NCBI GenBank assembly: GCA_002707905.1
Contig: PAOF01000022.1
Span: 4,189-16,470, forward strand
Direction of reading: 5' to 3'
From: Fidelibacterota bacterium
GTDB lineage: Bacteria > Fidelibacterota > Marinisomatia > Marinisomatales > S15-B10
Length of the DNA stretch: 12,282 nucleotides
The notes beneath the pieces were generated by a model. The model saw only the letters and a list, made by a program, of their open reading frames with translations. It ran no database searches and was not told where the DNA came from. Below, in pieces: positions 5,191 through 12,282 of the stretch; within the stretch, counting starts at the first letter, position 1, and each line of letters begins with the position of its first letter. The translations under genes and the position numbers were made by a program.

Positions 5191-7653
5191 TTGAATTATT
5201 TAAAAATTATATTTTACTTATTTTTGAACACACTTTTGATTTCACAAAGTAGAGTTGGTGATTGGAAATCTTATCCATCATCAATTGATATTAGGCAAAG
5301 TATACCTGTCGGTCAAAAAATTTTTTCCGCTACTTCTGGTGGAATTTTAATTTTTGATAAAGATTCAATTTCATTTGATTTCATAACAAATATTGATGGA
5401 TTAGTTGAAACTGATTTAAATTCGATTTCAATTGATGTTAACGGTCATCTTTGGGTTGGATCAAATTCACCAAATGGAGTTTTACAGATTTATGATTATA
5501 AAAAATCAAAATCAATAAAAGTTTTTGATTTTGATTTATGGGAAATTTCATCAATTTCTATTTCAGACTCTAATAGTTTCGTATCGTACTCAAAAGATGG
5601 AGATTGGGGAATTATGGAGTTTTTTTTAAATGATAGTATTTATAAATACAGGCAAATATTAAATCCATCAGAAAATCAATTAGAATTTATTTATGATATT
5701 GAAATCATAAATGATGAAATTTTCGTTGGAACCAATTTGGGTTTGTTTAAGGGAAATTTCATTGATTTTATCCTTAATTATCCTAATAATTGGATGTCTA
5801 CAAATGAGCTTTCAAATCAAACGATAAGAAAAATTATGAATAAAAATGATAACATATATTTATCATCTGATAATGAGATATTTATGTTGGATCAATATAG
5901 TGTTTTTAAAAGCAATTTTTTTTTAAATGAAGATATTTTTATAATTGATTATATAATTGATAACGATGGAAAAAGTTATATCGTATCTAAATGGAAATTG
6001 TATGAGGTTAATAAAAACGGAACAATAAATAATAGTTGGAAAATACGTTATGAACCAAATTCTATAATTGAATTAAATAATCAAAATTTACTTATTTCAT
6101 CAAAATCAGGTTTAGGTTTTTTTAATAAAGAAAATCAAAAATTCAGATGGTTTACACCAAATTCACCTCATTCAAATATATACACTTCAATGGTAGTACT
6201 TGATGATGGAAGATTATTTGCTGCAGGTCCAGATGGATTTTCAATATTGGATGACAATGGTTGGTACAATTTAATAACTTCTCAAGAAAAATGGTCAATC
6301 AGAAATCATAATAAAGAAACTTTTAATTTTTTTGTTTCTGATAGTAGTCAATATATTTCATCAAGAGTTTGGTCGACAATATCAGATTCGAATGGAGTTT
6401 GGATTTCCAATCAAGGAGTTTTCCCTGAAAAAAATGAGTTTGATAATTCTATAACTGGTGGAGTTATTTTTTTGCCACTAGATAAATTAGGTGGAATGTT
6501 TGTTTTTGATACTACATCTATTTCAACAAATTCCTTAGGTTATATGAATGTTAGAGGGTTAAATATTGATAATAAAGGAAATATTTGGGCCTCAAATTTT
6601 GGATCATTAGATTTTAATCAAAAAATTATAGTTTTTGATAAAAAAGAATATATTGACAATAATATATCTTTTTGGCATGGTATTCCTCAGACAGGCTTAG
6701 GTGCAAATTTCAATATTTTAGATAATCCTACTGATATTATTTTTGCTAATGATAATACTGCTTTAATTGGTTCTAGTAAAGATGATGGTTTATTTGTTCT
6801 AAAATTCAATATTGATTCAGATAATGATGGTATTCCAGATGCTATTGATATAGATAGTGATTCTGATGGTACTCCTGATCTAGTAGATTGGGATGATGAT
6901 GGTGACAATATACCTGATAATCAAGATATTATTTCAGTTAATTGGAATAATTTCACAACAACAAATGGTCTTGAGGATAATACCATTTGGTCTCTAGCAA
7001 AAACAAATAAAACAAATTATTGGATTTTAACTTCAAAGGGAGTTCAGCAGGTATATTTTAATGATAATTTTTCTGAAATTAATCCGTTTTATTTTACTTA
7101 TTTTTCTGGTGTATCTTTTGCAGAGGGTTCAAAAATGATTTCAGATATAAAAAATAATTTATGGATTTCATCTATTGATAAAGGTTTATATGTTTTGCTA
7201 GATAATGGTATTCCTTGGCCGGATTGGTATGGTTTTAGAAAAGATAATAGCATGTTGTTATCAGATGAAGTTACATCTGTTGCAATTGATAACAAAAGGG
7301 GAATAGCATATATCGCAACTTCAAAAGGTATTAATAGCTTAAAAATACCTTTTGCAGAATCAAAATCAAATTTTTCAAATATTAAAATTTTTCCAAGTCC
7401 ATTTATTATACCTACACAATTACCAATGGTGATTGATGGATTAATGGATGAATCATCTGTTAAAATAATCAGTCTTTCAGGAAATATTATTAAAAATATT
7501 GTTCTTTCAAGTAAAAATCATAATGGTTATCAAGTTTTTTGGGATGGTAAAGATGAATCTGGAGAGTATGTAAGTTCGGGTATTTATTTAGTTGTTATGT
7601 ATGCTAAAACAGGAAAATCATCAGTTGAAAAAATAGCAGTCATAAGAGAATAA
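5191..7653 (+). CDS. PorZ-like beta-propeller protein with type IX-like C-terminus
   Basis: An 820-residue exported protein. Residues 1-19 are a signal peptide ending 'LLISQ'. The mature start 'RVGDWKSYPSSIDIRQ' resembles the opening of PorZ, the surface component of the Bacteroidetes type IX secretion system. Regulator-propeller repeats follow, e.g. 'SISIDVNGHLWVGS' (~75-90), 'GLNIDNKGNIWASN' (~455-468) and 'GLEDNTIWSL' (~592). There are three Asp-rich calcium-binding thrombospondin type 3 units at ~542-579. More propeller follows, up to 'AIDNKRGIAYIATSKGI' near 700. The last ~90 residues ('IKIFPSPF', 'VFWDGKDESGEYVSSGIYLV') are a FlgD-like/type IX sorting domain. PorZ helps deliver A-LPS to cargo; equivalence here is inference. 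The TTG start gives the signal peptide. The thrombospondin insert is unusual for PorZ; a generic propeller surface protein is the alternative. Confidence 0.85.
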   Translation: MNYLKIIFYLFLNTLLISQSRVGDWKSYPSSIDIRQSIPVGQKIFSATSGGILIFDKDSISFDFITNIDGLVETDLNSISIDVNGHLWVGSNSPNGVLQIYDYKKSKSIKVFDFDLWEISSISISDSNSFVSYSKDGDWGIMEFFLNDSIYKYRQILNPSENQLEFIYDIEIINDEIFVGTNLGLFKGNFIDFILNYPNNWMSTNELSNQTIRKIMNKNDNIYLSSDNEIFMLDQYSVFKSNFFLNEDIFIIDYIIDNDGKSYIVSKWKLYEVNKNGTINNSWKIRYEPNSIIELNNQNLLISSKSGLGFFNKENQKFRWFTPNSPHSNIYTSMVVLDDGRLFAAGPDGFSILDDNGWYNLITSQEKWSIRNHNKETFNFFVSDSSQYISSRVWSTISDSNGVWISNQGVFPEKNEFDNSITGGVIFLPLDKLGGMFVFDTTSISTNSLGYMNVRGLNIDNKGNIWASNFGSLDFNQKIIVFDKKEYIDNNISFWHGIPQTGLGANFNILDNPTDIIFANDNTALIGSSKDDGLFVLKFNIDSDNDGIPDAIDIDSDSDGTPDLVDWDDDGDNIPDNQDIISVNWNNFTTTNGLEDNTIWSLAKTNKTNYWILTSKGVQQVYFNDNFSEINPFYFTYFSGVSFAEGSKMISDIKNNLWISSIDKGLYVLLDNGIPWPDWYGFRKDNSMLLSDEVTSVAIDNKRGIAYIATSKGINSLKIPFAESKSNFSNIKIFPSPFIIPTQLPMVIDGLMDESSVKIISLSGNIIKNIVLSSKNHNGYQVFWDGKDESGEYVSSGIYLVVMYAKTGKSSVEKIAVIRE
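6814..6927 (+). repeat. Thrombospondin type 3 repeat-coding units (three)
   Basis: Three consecutive 12-13-residue units rich in D, N and G ('DSDNDGIPDAI', 'DIDSDSDGTPDLV', 'DWDDDGDNIPDNQD') are encoded back to back. The Dx(D/N)xDGxxD spacing is the calcium-binding type 3 repeat. The underlying DNA is correspondingly GAT-rich and degenerate-repetitive. In the protein it sits between propeller segments, not at an end. Confidence 0.8.
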
Positions 7654-7671
7654 ATAGTTTTATGTTAAATA

Positions 7672-9537
7672 TTATTTTTTAGTCGTTGAATTATAAAACC
7701 AGAATAAAATTGATATAAATAATACACTACCTAAATTAATTATTCCAAATTCTGGAAAATTAAATGAAGGCCACCAATTTTTTTCACCTGAAATAAATAT
7801 AGGTAATGCAATTAATATTCCCATTAATGCTTCACCAGTTATTAAACCAGATGCCAATAATAGTCCACGTCTTTGTAATAATTTATTATTCATTTTTTTG
7901 ATGCTTAAATAAGATATTAATCCACCAATGAAAACAGGAAATGTAAGTTGGATAGGAAGGTATATTCCAACCGCAGCAGCTAAAACAGGAATTCTAAATG
8001 AATAACTTTTTTTTTCTAAATAAACATCAATTATAATTATTATAACTCCAATTATTGAACCAATAATTAACATTTCAATTGGTAAATTACCTGTAAATAC
8101 ACCCTCAGATACCGATTTCATTAAAGTTGCTTGTGGTGCAGACATTTCTGGCGAACCAATTATATAAGCTGAGTGTAAAATATCTAGTACTAGTCCTAAA
8201 ACTAAAGCTGAAGAAAGGACTCCAATTACTTGCATGATTTGTTGTTTTATAGGGGTGGCCCCTAAAATATAACCTGTTTTTAAATCTTGCATATTATCAC
8301 CCCCTATTGCTGCTGCACAACATACAACTGCTCCAACCAAAATTGCTGCTGCTGGTCCATTAGGTGAGTTTTTTCCTAGGATCAATAATAATAATAATGA
8401 AGTAAATAAGATTGTAGCAATTGTAACTCCGGAAACTGGATTATTTGAGGAACCAACAACACCAGCCATATAACTAGCCACAGCTGAAAAAAGAAAACCA
8501 AAAAACATCATAACTAAAGAAAGGATTATTGCAATTGATAGTGAATTAATTATATTAAAATAAAGCAATATAACTGGGGGTAATAAGCATAATAATAAAA
8601 TTAAAACTATATTTATTGGAAGATCTTTTGATTCATTATTTTTAGATTTATTTAAATTTTGAAAACTTATTTTCAATCCATCAATTAAAGGTTTTGAGAG
8701 TTTAATTAATGACCAAATACCTCCAATAACCATTGTTCCAACACCTAAATATCTTATTTTAGAGTTCCAAATATCCATTGCTGCTTCAAATGAATTACCT
8801 TGAAAACCATTAATAAATGAATAAATTGGAATAGCAAACAACCATGAAATTAATCCACCTGAGAAAACAACTGTTGATATATTTATTCCAACTATATAAC
8901 CTACTGAAACAAGAGCAGGTGATAAATCACAGCCAAATCCAAAAATAATATTATTGAAATTTTTTGCACCTTCAATTGCACTTCCCCATAATGAGAAACC
9001 ACTTTGACCTAATTTCATAAGAGAACCAATTAATGATGAAATTCCAATTATTTTTAAGCTTGATGATGTAGATTCATCGTTTAATTTTTCTGTATTGTGA
9101 CCAGCTTTTAATACTTCTGCAGTTGCTATTCCTTCAGGATACAAAAGTTTAGCTCTTACAATTAATACCTGCCTGAGAGGAATAGTAAATAAAATTCCAA
9201 TTAAACCTCCAATTGCAGAAATTTTTGCGACTTCAAAATAATCAAAGCTTTCCCAGTATCCCATTAATACTAAGGCAGGAATAGTAAAGATGACTCCTGC
9301 AGCTAATGATTCCCCAGCTGATGCAGAAGTTTGAACAATGTTATTTTCTAATATATTTGAGTTTTTAAATAATCTCAATACTCCCATTGAAATAACAGCT
9401 GCGGGAATTGAAGCTGAAACTGTCATACCCGCAAATAATCCTAAATATGCATTTGCAGCAGCTAAAATAGCAGATAATAAAACACCTAAAATAATAGCTT
9501 TTATTGTAATTTCGGTTTTTTTAGCTTTAATATTCAT
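7672..9537 (-). CDS. OPT-family oligopeptide transporter
   Basis: A 621-residue inner-membrane protein of about 15 hydrophobic segments, a normal length for the bacterial OPT branch. Diagnostic motifs by position are 'SASAGESLAAGVIF' (71-84), 'YPEGIATAEVLKAG' (133-146), 'SNNPVSGVTIAT' (364-375), 'GGDNMQDLKTGYILGATP' (412-429) and 'GLLLASGLITGEALMG' (558-573). The N-terminus is short and basic, followed by the first helix with 'AAANAYLGLFAGMTVS'. OPT proteins are proton-coupled importers of small peptides or metal-chelates; the substrate cannot be read from sequence. It is monocistronic and convergent with the PorZ-like gene (18 bases apart). It is divergent from the riboswitch-controlled receptor, with 163 bases between starts. 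The start is chosen at the ATG before the first helix; there is no Shine-Dalgarno. Confidence 0.95.
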   Translation of the reverse strand: MNIKAKKTEITIKAIILGVLLSAILAAANAYLGLFAGMTVSASIPAAVISMGVLRLFKNSNILENNIVQTSASAGESLAAGVIFTIPALVLMGYWESFDYFEVAKISAIGGLIGILFTIPLRQVLIVRAKLLYPEGIATAEVLKAGHNTEKLNDESTSSSLKIIGISSLIGSLMKLGQSGFSLWGSAIEGAKNFNNIIFGFGCDLSPALVSVGYIVGINISTVVFSGGLISWLFAIPIYSFINGFQGNSFEAAMDIWNSKIRYLGVGTMVIGGIWSLIKLSKPLIDGLKISFQNLNKSKNNESKDLPINIVLILLLCLLPPVILLYFNIINSLSIAIILSLVMMFFGFLFSAVASYMAGVVGSSNNPVSGVTIATILFTSLLLLLILGKNSPNGPAAAILVGAVVCCAAAIGGDNMQDLKTGYILGATPIKQQIMQVIGVLSSALVLGLVLDILHSAYIIGSPEMSAPQATLMKSVSEGVFTGNLPIEMLIIGSIIGVIIIIIDVYLEKKSYSFRIPVLAAAVGIYLPIQLTFPVFIGGLISYLSIKKMNNKLLQRRGLLLASGLITGEALMGILIALPIFISGEKNWWPSFNFPEFGIINLGSVLFISILFWFYNSTTKK

Positions 9538-9581
9538 ATAAGAAGATATTTAACTATCAATAAAAACGCAAGAAATAGAAA

Positions 9582-9613
9582 ATTGTTTTAGTAGAAAAAA
9601 ATAATTAATTTTT
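9582..9613 (+). promoter_or_regulatory. Candidate promoter for the riboswitch-receptor transcript
   Basis: A TTG at 9583-9585 and, 20 bases on, TAATTTTT (9606-9613) match the loose Bacteroidetes-type -33 TTG / -7 TAnnTTTG pattern except for the final G. The predicted start would fall near 9617-9620, exactly at the first base of the riboswitch. The AT-rich background makes chance matches easy, so this is tentative. Confidence 0.3.
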
Positions 9614-9618
9614 ATTTA

Positions 9619-9700
9619 GAATCGGGGTGCTCTTAAGTAGAAGAGCTGAGATAAAACCCATTTAACCTGATCTGGATAATACCAGCGTAGGGAGGCATTC
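9619..9700 (+). promoter_or_regulatory. TPP riboswitch (THI element)
   Basis: All landmarks of the thiamine pyrophosphate aptamer are present in order. GGGGTGC is at 9624-9630, with GGGT (9625-9628) pairing ACCC (9656-9659). A hairpin pairs GCTCTT (9629-9634) with AAGAGC (9641-9646). The conserved CTGAGA is at 9646-9651. ACCTGATCTGGATAATACCAG spans 9665-9685 with CTGG/CCAG pairing, followed by CGTAGGGA. P1 can form from GAAT (9619-9622) with ATTC (9697-9700). The aptamer binds TPP. Its 3' strand reaches the base before the ATG at 9701 and includes the GGGAGG ribosome binding site, so ligand binding should block translation initiation. No separate expression platform or terminator hairpin is visible. 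Confidence 0.97.
9690..9695 (+). promoter_or_regulatory. Shine-Dalgarno inside the TPP aptamer
   Basis: GGGAGG ends 5 bases before the receptor's ATG and overlaps the conserved 3' GGGA of the aptamer. It fixes the start codon at 9701 and provides the likely point of translational control. Accessibility would depend on whether the aptamer is closed. Confidence 0.75.
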
Positions 9701-12043
9701 ATGATCTTTATATCATTTTTCATAAAATTTTTCATTATAAATTCTCTATTAATTGCTCAATCAACAAAATTGAATTTATCTGGCAATGTAATTGATTTTT
9801 ATACCAAAGAACCAATTTTTGGTGTGAATGTATATGATTTAAGTAAAGGTACTTCAACAGATAACAATGGTAATTTTAATTTAGAGATTGAATTTGGTGC
9901 TAATTTAAAATTTGATCATATAGGATATGAACCGCAACTTATCATAGTATTAGATAAACAATTAAAAATTGAACTTATTCCTACAACAATTGAGATTGAT
10001 GATATTATTATATTAGCTGAATTATCAGATGAATCTATTCAAAATGTTTCAACAAGTATTAAGATTTATACTAAAAATGATCTTAAAAAAGAAAGTGAAA
10101 GTCATATTGAGGGTGTTATAAATAAAATACCTAGCTTAACATTTGTAGGAGGAACTTCACGACCTAGATATTTTCAAATTAGAGGAATAGGTGAATTAAG
10201 TCATTATGCTGGAGAGGGACCACCCAATTTTTCAGTTGGTTTTCAGATAGATGATATTGAATTAAGTGGTTTGGGTATGATTGGATTTTTAAAAGATATT
10301 GAAAGAATTGAGGTTTTTAGAGGACCGCAATCTTCAGTTTTTGGTTCCAATAGTCTAGCAGGCCATATTTCATTGAAATCTATAGATCCTTCAGAAAATT
10401 TAAAGATATCAAGTGAATTTTCTTTTGGAACAGATAATATTCAAGAAATAAACTTTGGAATTAGTAATTCAATATCTAAAAATCTATCTTACAGACTATC
10501 TTATTTTAGTGGTTTAGGAAATGGCTATCGAAATAATAAATTTCAAAATTCTAATGATACTAACGGAAGAGATGAGAAGCTACTTAAAGGAAAATTGAAG
10601 TATTTAATTTCTCAAAATTCAAATATTATTACTTCTTTCATTCATGCTGATTTAAATAATAGATATGATGCTTGGTCACCGGATAATAATCAAAAGTATA
10701 ATACTTTTTCAGATGATCAAGGTGAAGATGCACAACAAACAAATGCATTATCTATCAGGAGTAATTTTGATTTAAGAAATAATTTTAAATTAACTTCAAT
10801 CTCAACATTTTCAAAAAGTGAATTGATCCATAGTTATGATGGTGATTGGGGAAATAATAATTTTTGGAGTTATGAGCCTTATAATTTTAATCCTGAAATA
10901 GAAGGATATGAATATAGATTTTTTGATAGAAATTTTAAAAAAAGAGATGTTATTTCTGAAGAATTAAGATTATCCCATAACAACAATAATATTATTGGTG
11001 TATATGCTAAAAAATTGATTGAAACAGATGATGCAACTGGTTATTTGTTTGGAGGTGATGCAACAGAACTTAGTAGTAAGTTTGATTTAACAATTTTTTC
11101 TTTATATGGGAAATCTAAAATATCTATAAATGAAAATTTATCTTTTTCATCAAACATTCGATTTGAAGATAACAGAATAAATTATGATGGAAGTGCAAAA
11201 GGTTATAATGAATTTTTTGAAATCGTAGATTTAAATCCTTTAAATAATTTAATAAATAATCAAATGGTGGGATGGAAAATTTCATCTAATTACATTTACA
11301 AAAACTCTAATTTATTTAGTTCAATATCAAGGGGTTTCAAAGGAGGTGGTATTAACCAAAATCCGTATTTATCTGACAACAGTAGATATTATAATCCTGA
11401 ATACATAAATAACTTTGAAGTTGGATTAAGAAGAGTTAATTCATCAAACTATATAAGTATTGTTGGTTTTTATGGACTTCGAAAAAATCAACAAATATCA
11501 ATTTCTAGACAGCAAACTATTGACGATCCTAATAGCTTTATGTATTTTACTGGAAATGCAACAGATGGATATCTATATGGTTTTGAATTTGAAAATAAAA
11601 TTAAATTATTTAGTGCCCATGTTTTTGAATTAAACTTCGCTTATCTCAAAAGTTGGATTGAGGAATTTGATTATGAATTAGATCTTGGGACAAAACTTGG
11701 TGGAAGAGCTTCATCAAATTCACCTGAATTTTCATATAGTTTAACATACAGTTTTGAGTATTTATCAGGAGGTTATGGTAAAATTGAATTTATTGGAATG
11801 ACAGATCATTATTTTTCAGATAGTCATGATAATAAGAATGATGGATATAATTTAATTAATACATCAATTGGATATAAAAGAAATTCATATTTTATAAAAA
11901 TTTGGGCAAATAATATCTTAGACAAGAGATATCCTACCAGAGGTTTTTATTTTGCTTTGGAACCTCCTAATTATGAAAACAAACTCTATCTTTCATGGGC
12001 TGACCCATTTAGAGCTGGAATAACAATCGGCTATGATTTTTAA
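9701..12043 (+). CDS. TonB-dependent receptor, predicted thiamine or precursor uptake
   Basis: A 780-residue outer-membrane receptor. Residues 1-20 form a signal peptide ('SLLIAQ'). A CarboxypepD_reg-like domain occupies ~23-95 ('LSGNVIDFYTKEPIFGVNVY', 'GTSTDNNGNFNL', 'FDHIGYEPQ'). The plug spans ~115-232, with 'FQIRGIG' and 'DIERIEVFRGPQSSVFGSNS' (199-218). The 22-strand-type barrel runs to the C-terminal '...AGITIGYDF', ending in phenylalanine as outer-membrane barrels do. It appears full length and intact. TonB-dependent receptors import scarce ligands using inner-membrane proton motive force. Substrate is inferred from the TPP riboswitch immediately upstream: thiamine, its phosphates or a pyrimidine/thiazole precursor. 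Predicted thi-box-controlled outer-membrane receptors are known in Bacteroidetes. It stands alone: no thiamine synthesis or inner-membrane thiamine transporter follows. It shares its stop TTAA with msrA on the other strand. Confidence 0.95.
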   Translation: MIFISFFIKFFIINSLLIAQSTKLNLSGNVIDFYTKEPIFGVNVYDLSKGTSTDNNGNFNLEIEFGANLKFDHIGYEPQLIIVLDKQLKIELIPTTIEIDDIIILAELSDESIQNVSTSIKIYTKNDLKKESESHIEGVINKIPSLTFVGGTSRPRYFQIRGIGELSHYAGEGPPNFSVGFQIDDIELSGLGMIGFLKDIERIEVFRGPQSSVFGSNSLAGHISLKSIDPSENLKISSEFSFGTDNIQEINFGISNSISKNLSYRLSYFSGLGNGYRNNKFQNSNDTNGRDEKLLKGKLKYLISQNSNIITSFIHADLNNRYDAWSPDNNQKYNTFSDDQGEDAQQTNALSIRSNFDLRNNFKLTSISTFSKSELIHSYDGDWGNNNFWSYEPYNFNPEIEGYEYRFFDRNFKKRDVISEELRLSHNNNNIIGVYAKKLIETDDATGYLFGGDATELSSKFDLTIFSLYGKSKISINENLSFSSNIRFEDNRINYDGSAKGYNEFFEIVDLNPLNNLINNQMVGWKISSNYIYKNSNLFSSISRGFKGGGINQNPYLSDNSRYYNPEYINNFEVGLRRVNSSNYISIVGFYGLRKNQQISISRQQTIDDPNSFMYFTGNATDGYLYGFEFENKIKLFSAHVFELNFAYLKSWIEEFDYELDLGTKLGGRASSNSPEFSYSLTYSFEYLSGGYGKIEFIGMTDHYFSDSHDNKNDGYNLINTSIGYKRNSYFIKIWANNILDKRYPTRGFYFALEPPNYENKLYLSWADPFRAGITIGYDF

Positions 12044-12282
12044 TTTTGAATTAAATTAAGTTTTTTAAGTTTTGGTAAAATTATGTATTGGCAATAAGGA
12101 GCATTGGGATTATTATTAAAATAATCTTGATGATAATTTTCTGCTTCATAAAAAATATCCAACTTTTCTATAGTAGTAACAATTCTATTTTTAAAAATTT
12201 TAGAATTGCTTTTTTCTTTTAATGACCTTTCAGCAATATTTTTTTGATTTAAATTATGAAAAAAAATTGCAGATCTATATTG
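12040..12282 (-). CDS. msrA: Peptide methionine sulfoxide reductase MsrA, partial (C-terminal)
   Basis: The reverse strand from the right edge reads an open frame of 80 residues and a TAA stop. It begins 'QYRSAIFFHNLNQKNIAE', continues with 'NRIVTTIEKLDIFYEAENYH' and 'QDYFNNNPNAPYCQYIILPK', and ends '...LNLIQN'. This is the well-known MsrA C-terminal half: 'QYRS(A/V)IF', then 'F(Y)xAExYHQDY', then 'NPxxPYC'. MsrA reduces the S-epimer of methionine sulfoxide in proteins using a catalytic residue in an N-terminal GCFWG motif, which lies outside the window. It is therefore not visible whether that residue is Cys or Sec. The C-terminus is short, as in many non-enterobacterial forms. The gene converges on the receptor gene with a 4-base overlap. 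Confidence 0.93.
   Translation of the reverse strand, partial: QYRSAIFFHNLNQKNIAERSLKEKSNSKIFKNRIVTTIEKLDIFYEAENYHQDYFNNNPNAPYCQYIILPKLKKLNLIQN

Noticed and set aside
6687..6908. Serine-rich minus-strand frame
   Set aside because: It is the mirror of the GAT-rich thrombospondin repeat coding; the forward frame has domains and the reverse has none.
7654..7671. Terminator between the PorZ-like and OPT genes
   Set aside because: Only 18 bases with no stable inverted repeat.
9338..9541. Forward frame opposite the N-terminus of the OPT gene
   Set aside because: It is an alanine/isoleucine-rich shadow of OPT transmembrane helices, without a start signal or recognisable product.
9538..9575. Promoter for the OPT gene on the minus strand (TTGCGT ... 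TATCTT)
   Set aside because: The boxes are poor and would place the start at the ATG itself; not distinguishable from chance.
1..12282. Selenoprotein or SECIS element in the window
   Set aside because: No gene shows an in-frame TGA, and no stop is TGA with coding sequence continuing beyond it.
1..12282. CRISPR arrays, insertion sequences, integrase or phage genes
   Set aside because: No spaced direct repeats, terminal inverted repeats or related proteins were seen; the only repeats are protein-coding TPR, propeller and Asp-rich units.

Overview
The window is a compact, very AT-rich piece of a bacterial chromosome. The gene content points to a Gram-negative of the Fibrobacteres-Chlorobi-Bacteroidetes neighbourhood. 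The evidence is signal peptides ending in '...FSQ', '...ISQ' or '...IAQ', a PorZ-like propeller protein with a type IX-style C-terminus, a TonB-dependent receptor with a CarboxypepD_reg-like N-domain, and almost no Shine-Dalgarno sequences. A streamlined marine lineage such as Candidatus Marinimicrobia (SAR406) would fit, but the lineage is inference. No mobile element, CRISPR array or phage gene is visible, and no gene-free stretch exceeds 300 bases.

Layout. Positions 3-3880 form a nearly gapless forward run: a 5'-truncated TPR protein, a secreted TPR-SPOR protein, a selenocysteine tRNA (UCA anticodon), a membrane-anchored TolB/FlgO-like + TPR protein, an unlisted 39-residue single-span membrane protein with the best Shine-Dalgarno in the window, and a small secreted protein. 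A small exported protein (3877-4275) faces this run on the minus strand. Positions 4349-7653 hold a tight pair: a site-2-type M50 membrane protease and the 820-residue PorZ-like protein. An OPT-family transporter (7672-9537, minus) is divergent from a TonB-dependent receptor (9701-12043, plus) that sits directly behind a textbook TPP riboswitch. The right edge holds the C-terminal 80 residues of MsrA on the minus strand.

How it works together. The first half is mostly envelope housekeeping (periplasmic TPR scaffolds, septal peptidoglycan binding, intramembrane proteolysis, type IX-type surface secretion). The second half is nutrient uptake. The riboswitch makes the receptor a strong candidate for outer-membrane uptake of thiamine or a precursor, switched off when intracellular TPP is high. 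The riboswitch's 3' strand contains the ribosome binding site and touches the start codon, which suggests translational control. The tRNA-Sec says the cell makes selenoproteins, although none is visible here.

The genome is tightly packed. Two convergent gene pairs share a palindromic TTAA that serves as both stop codons, and a third pair is only 18 bases apart. Of eleven stop codons, ten are TAA, one is TAG and none is TGA.
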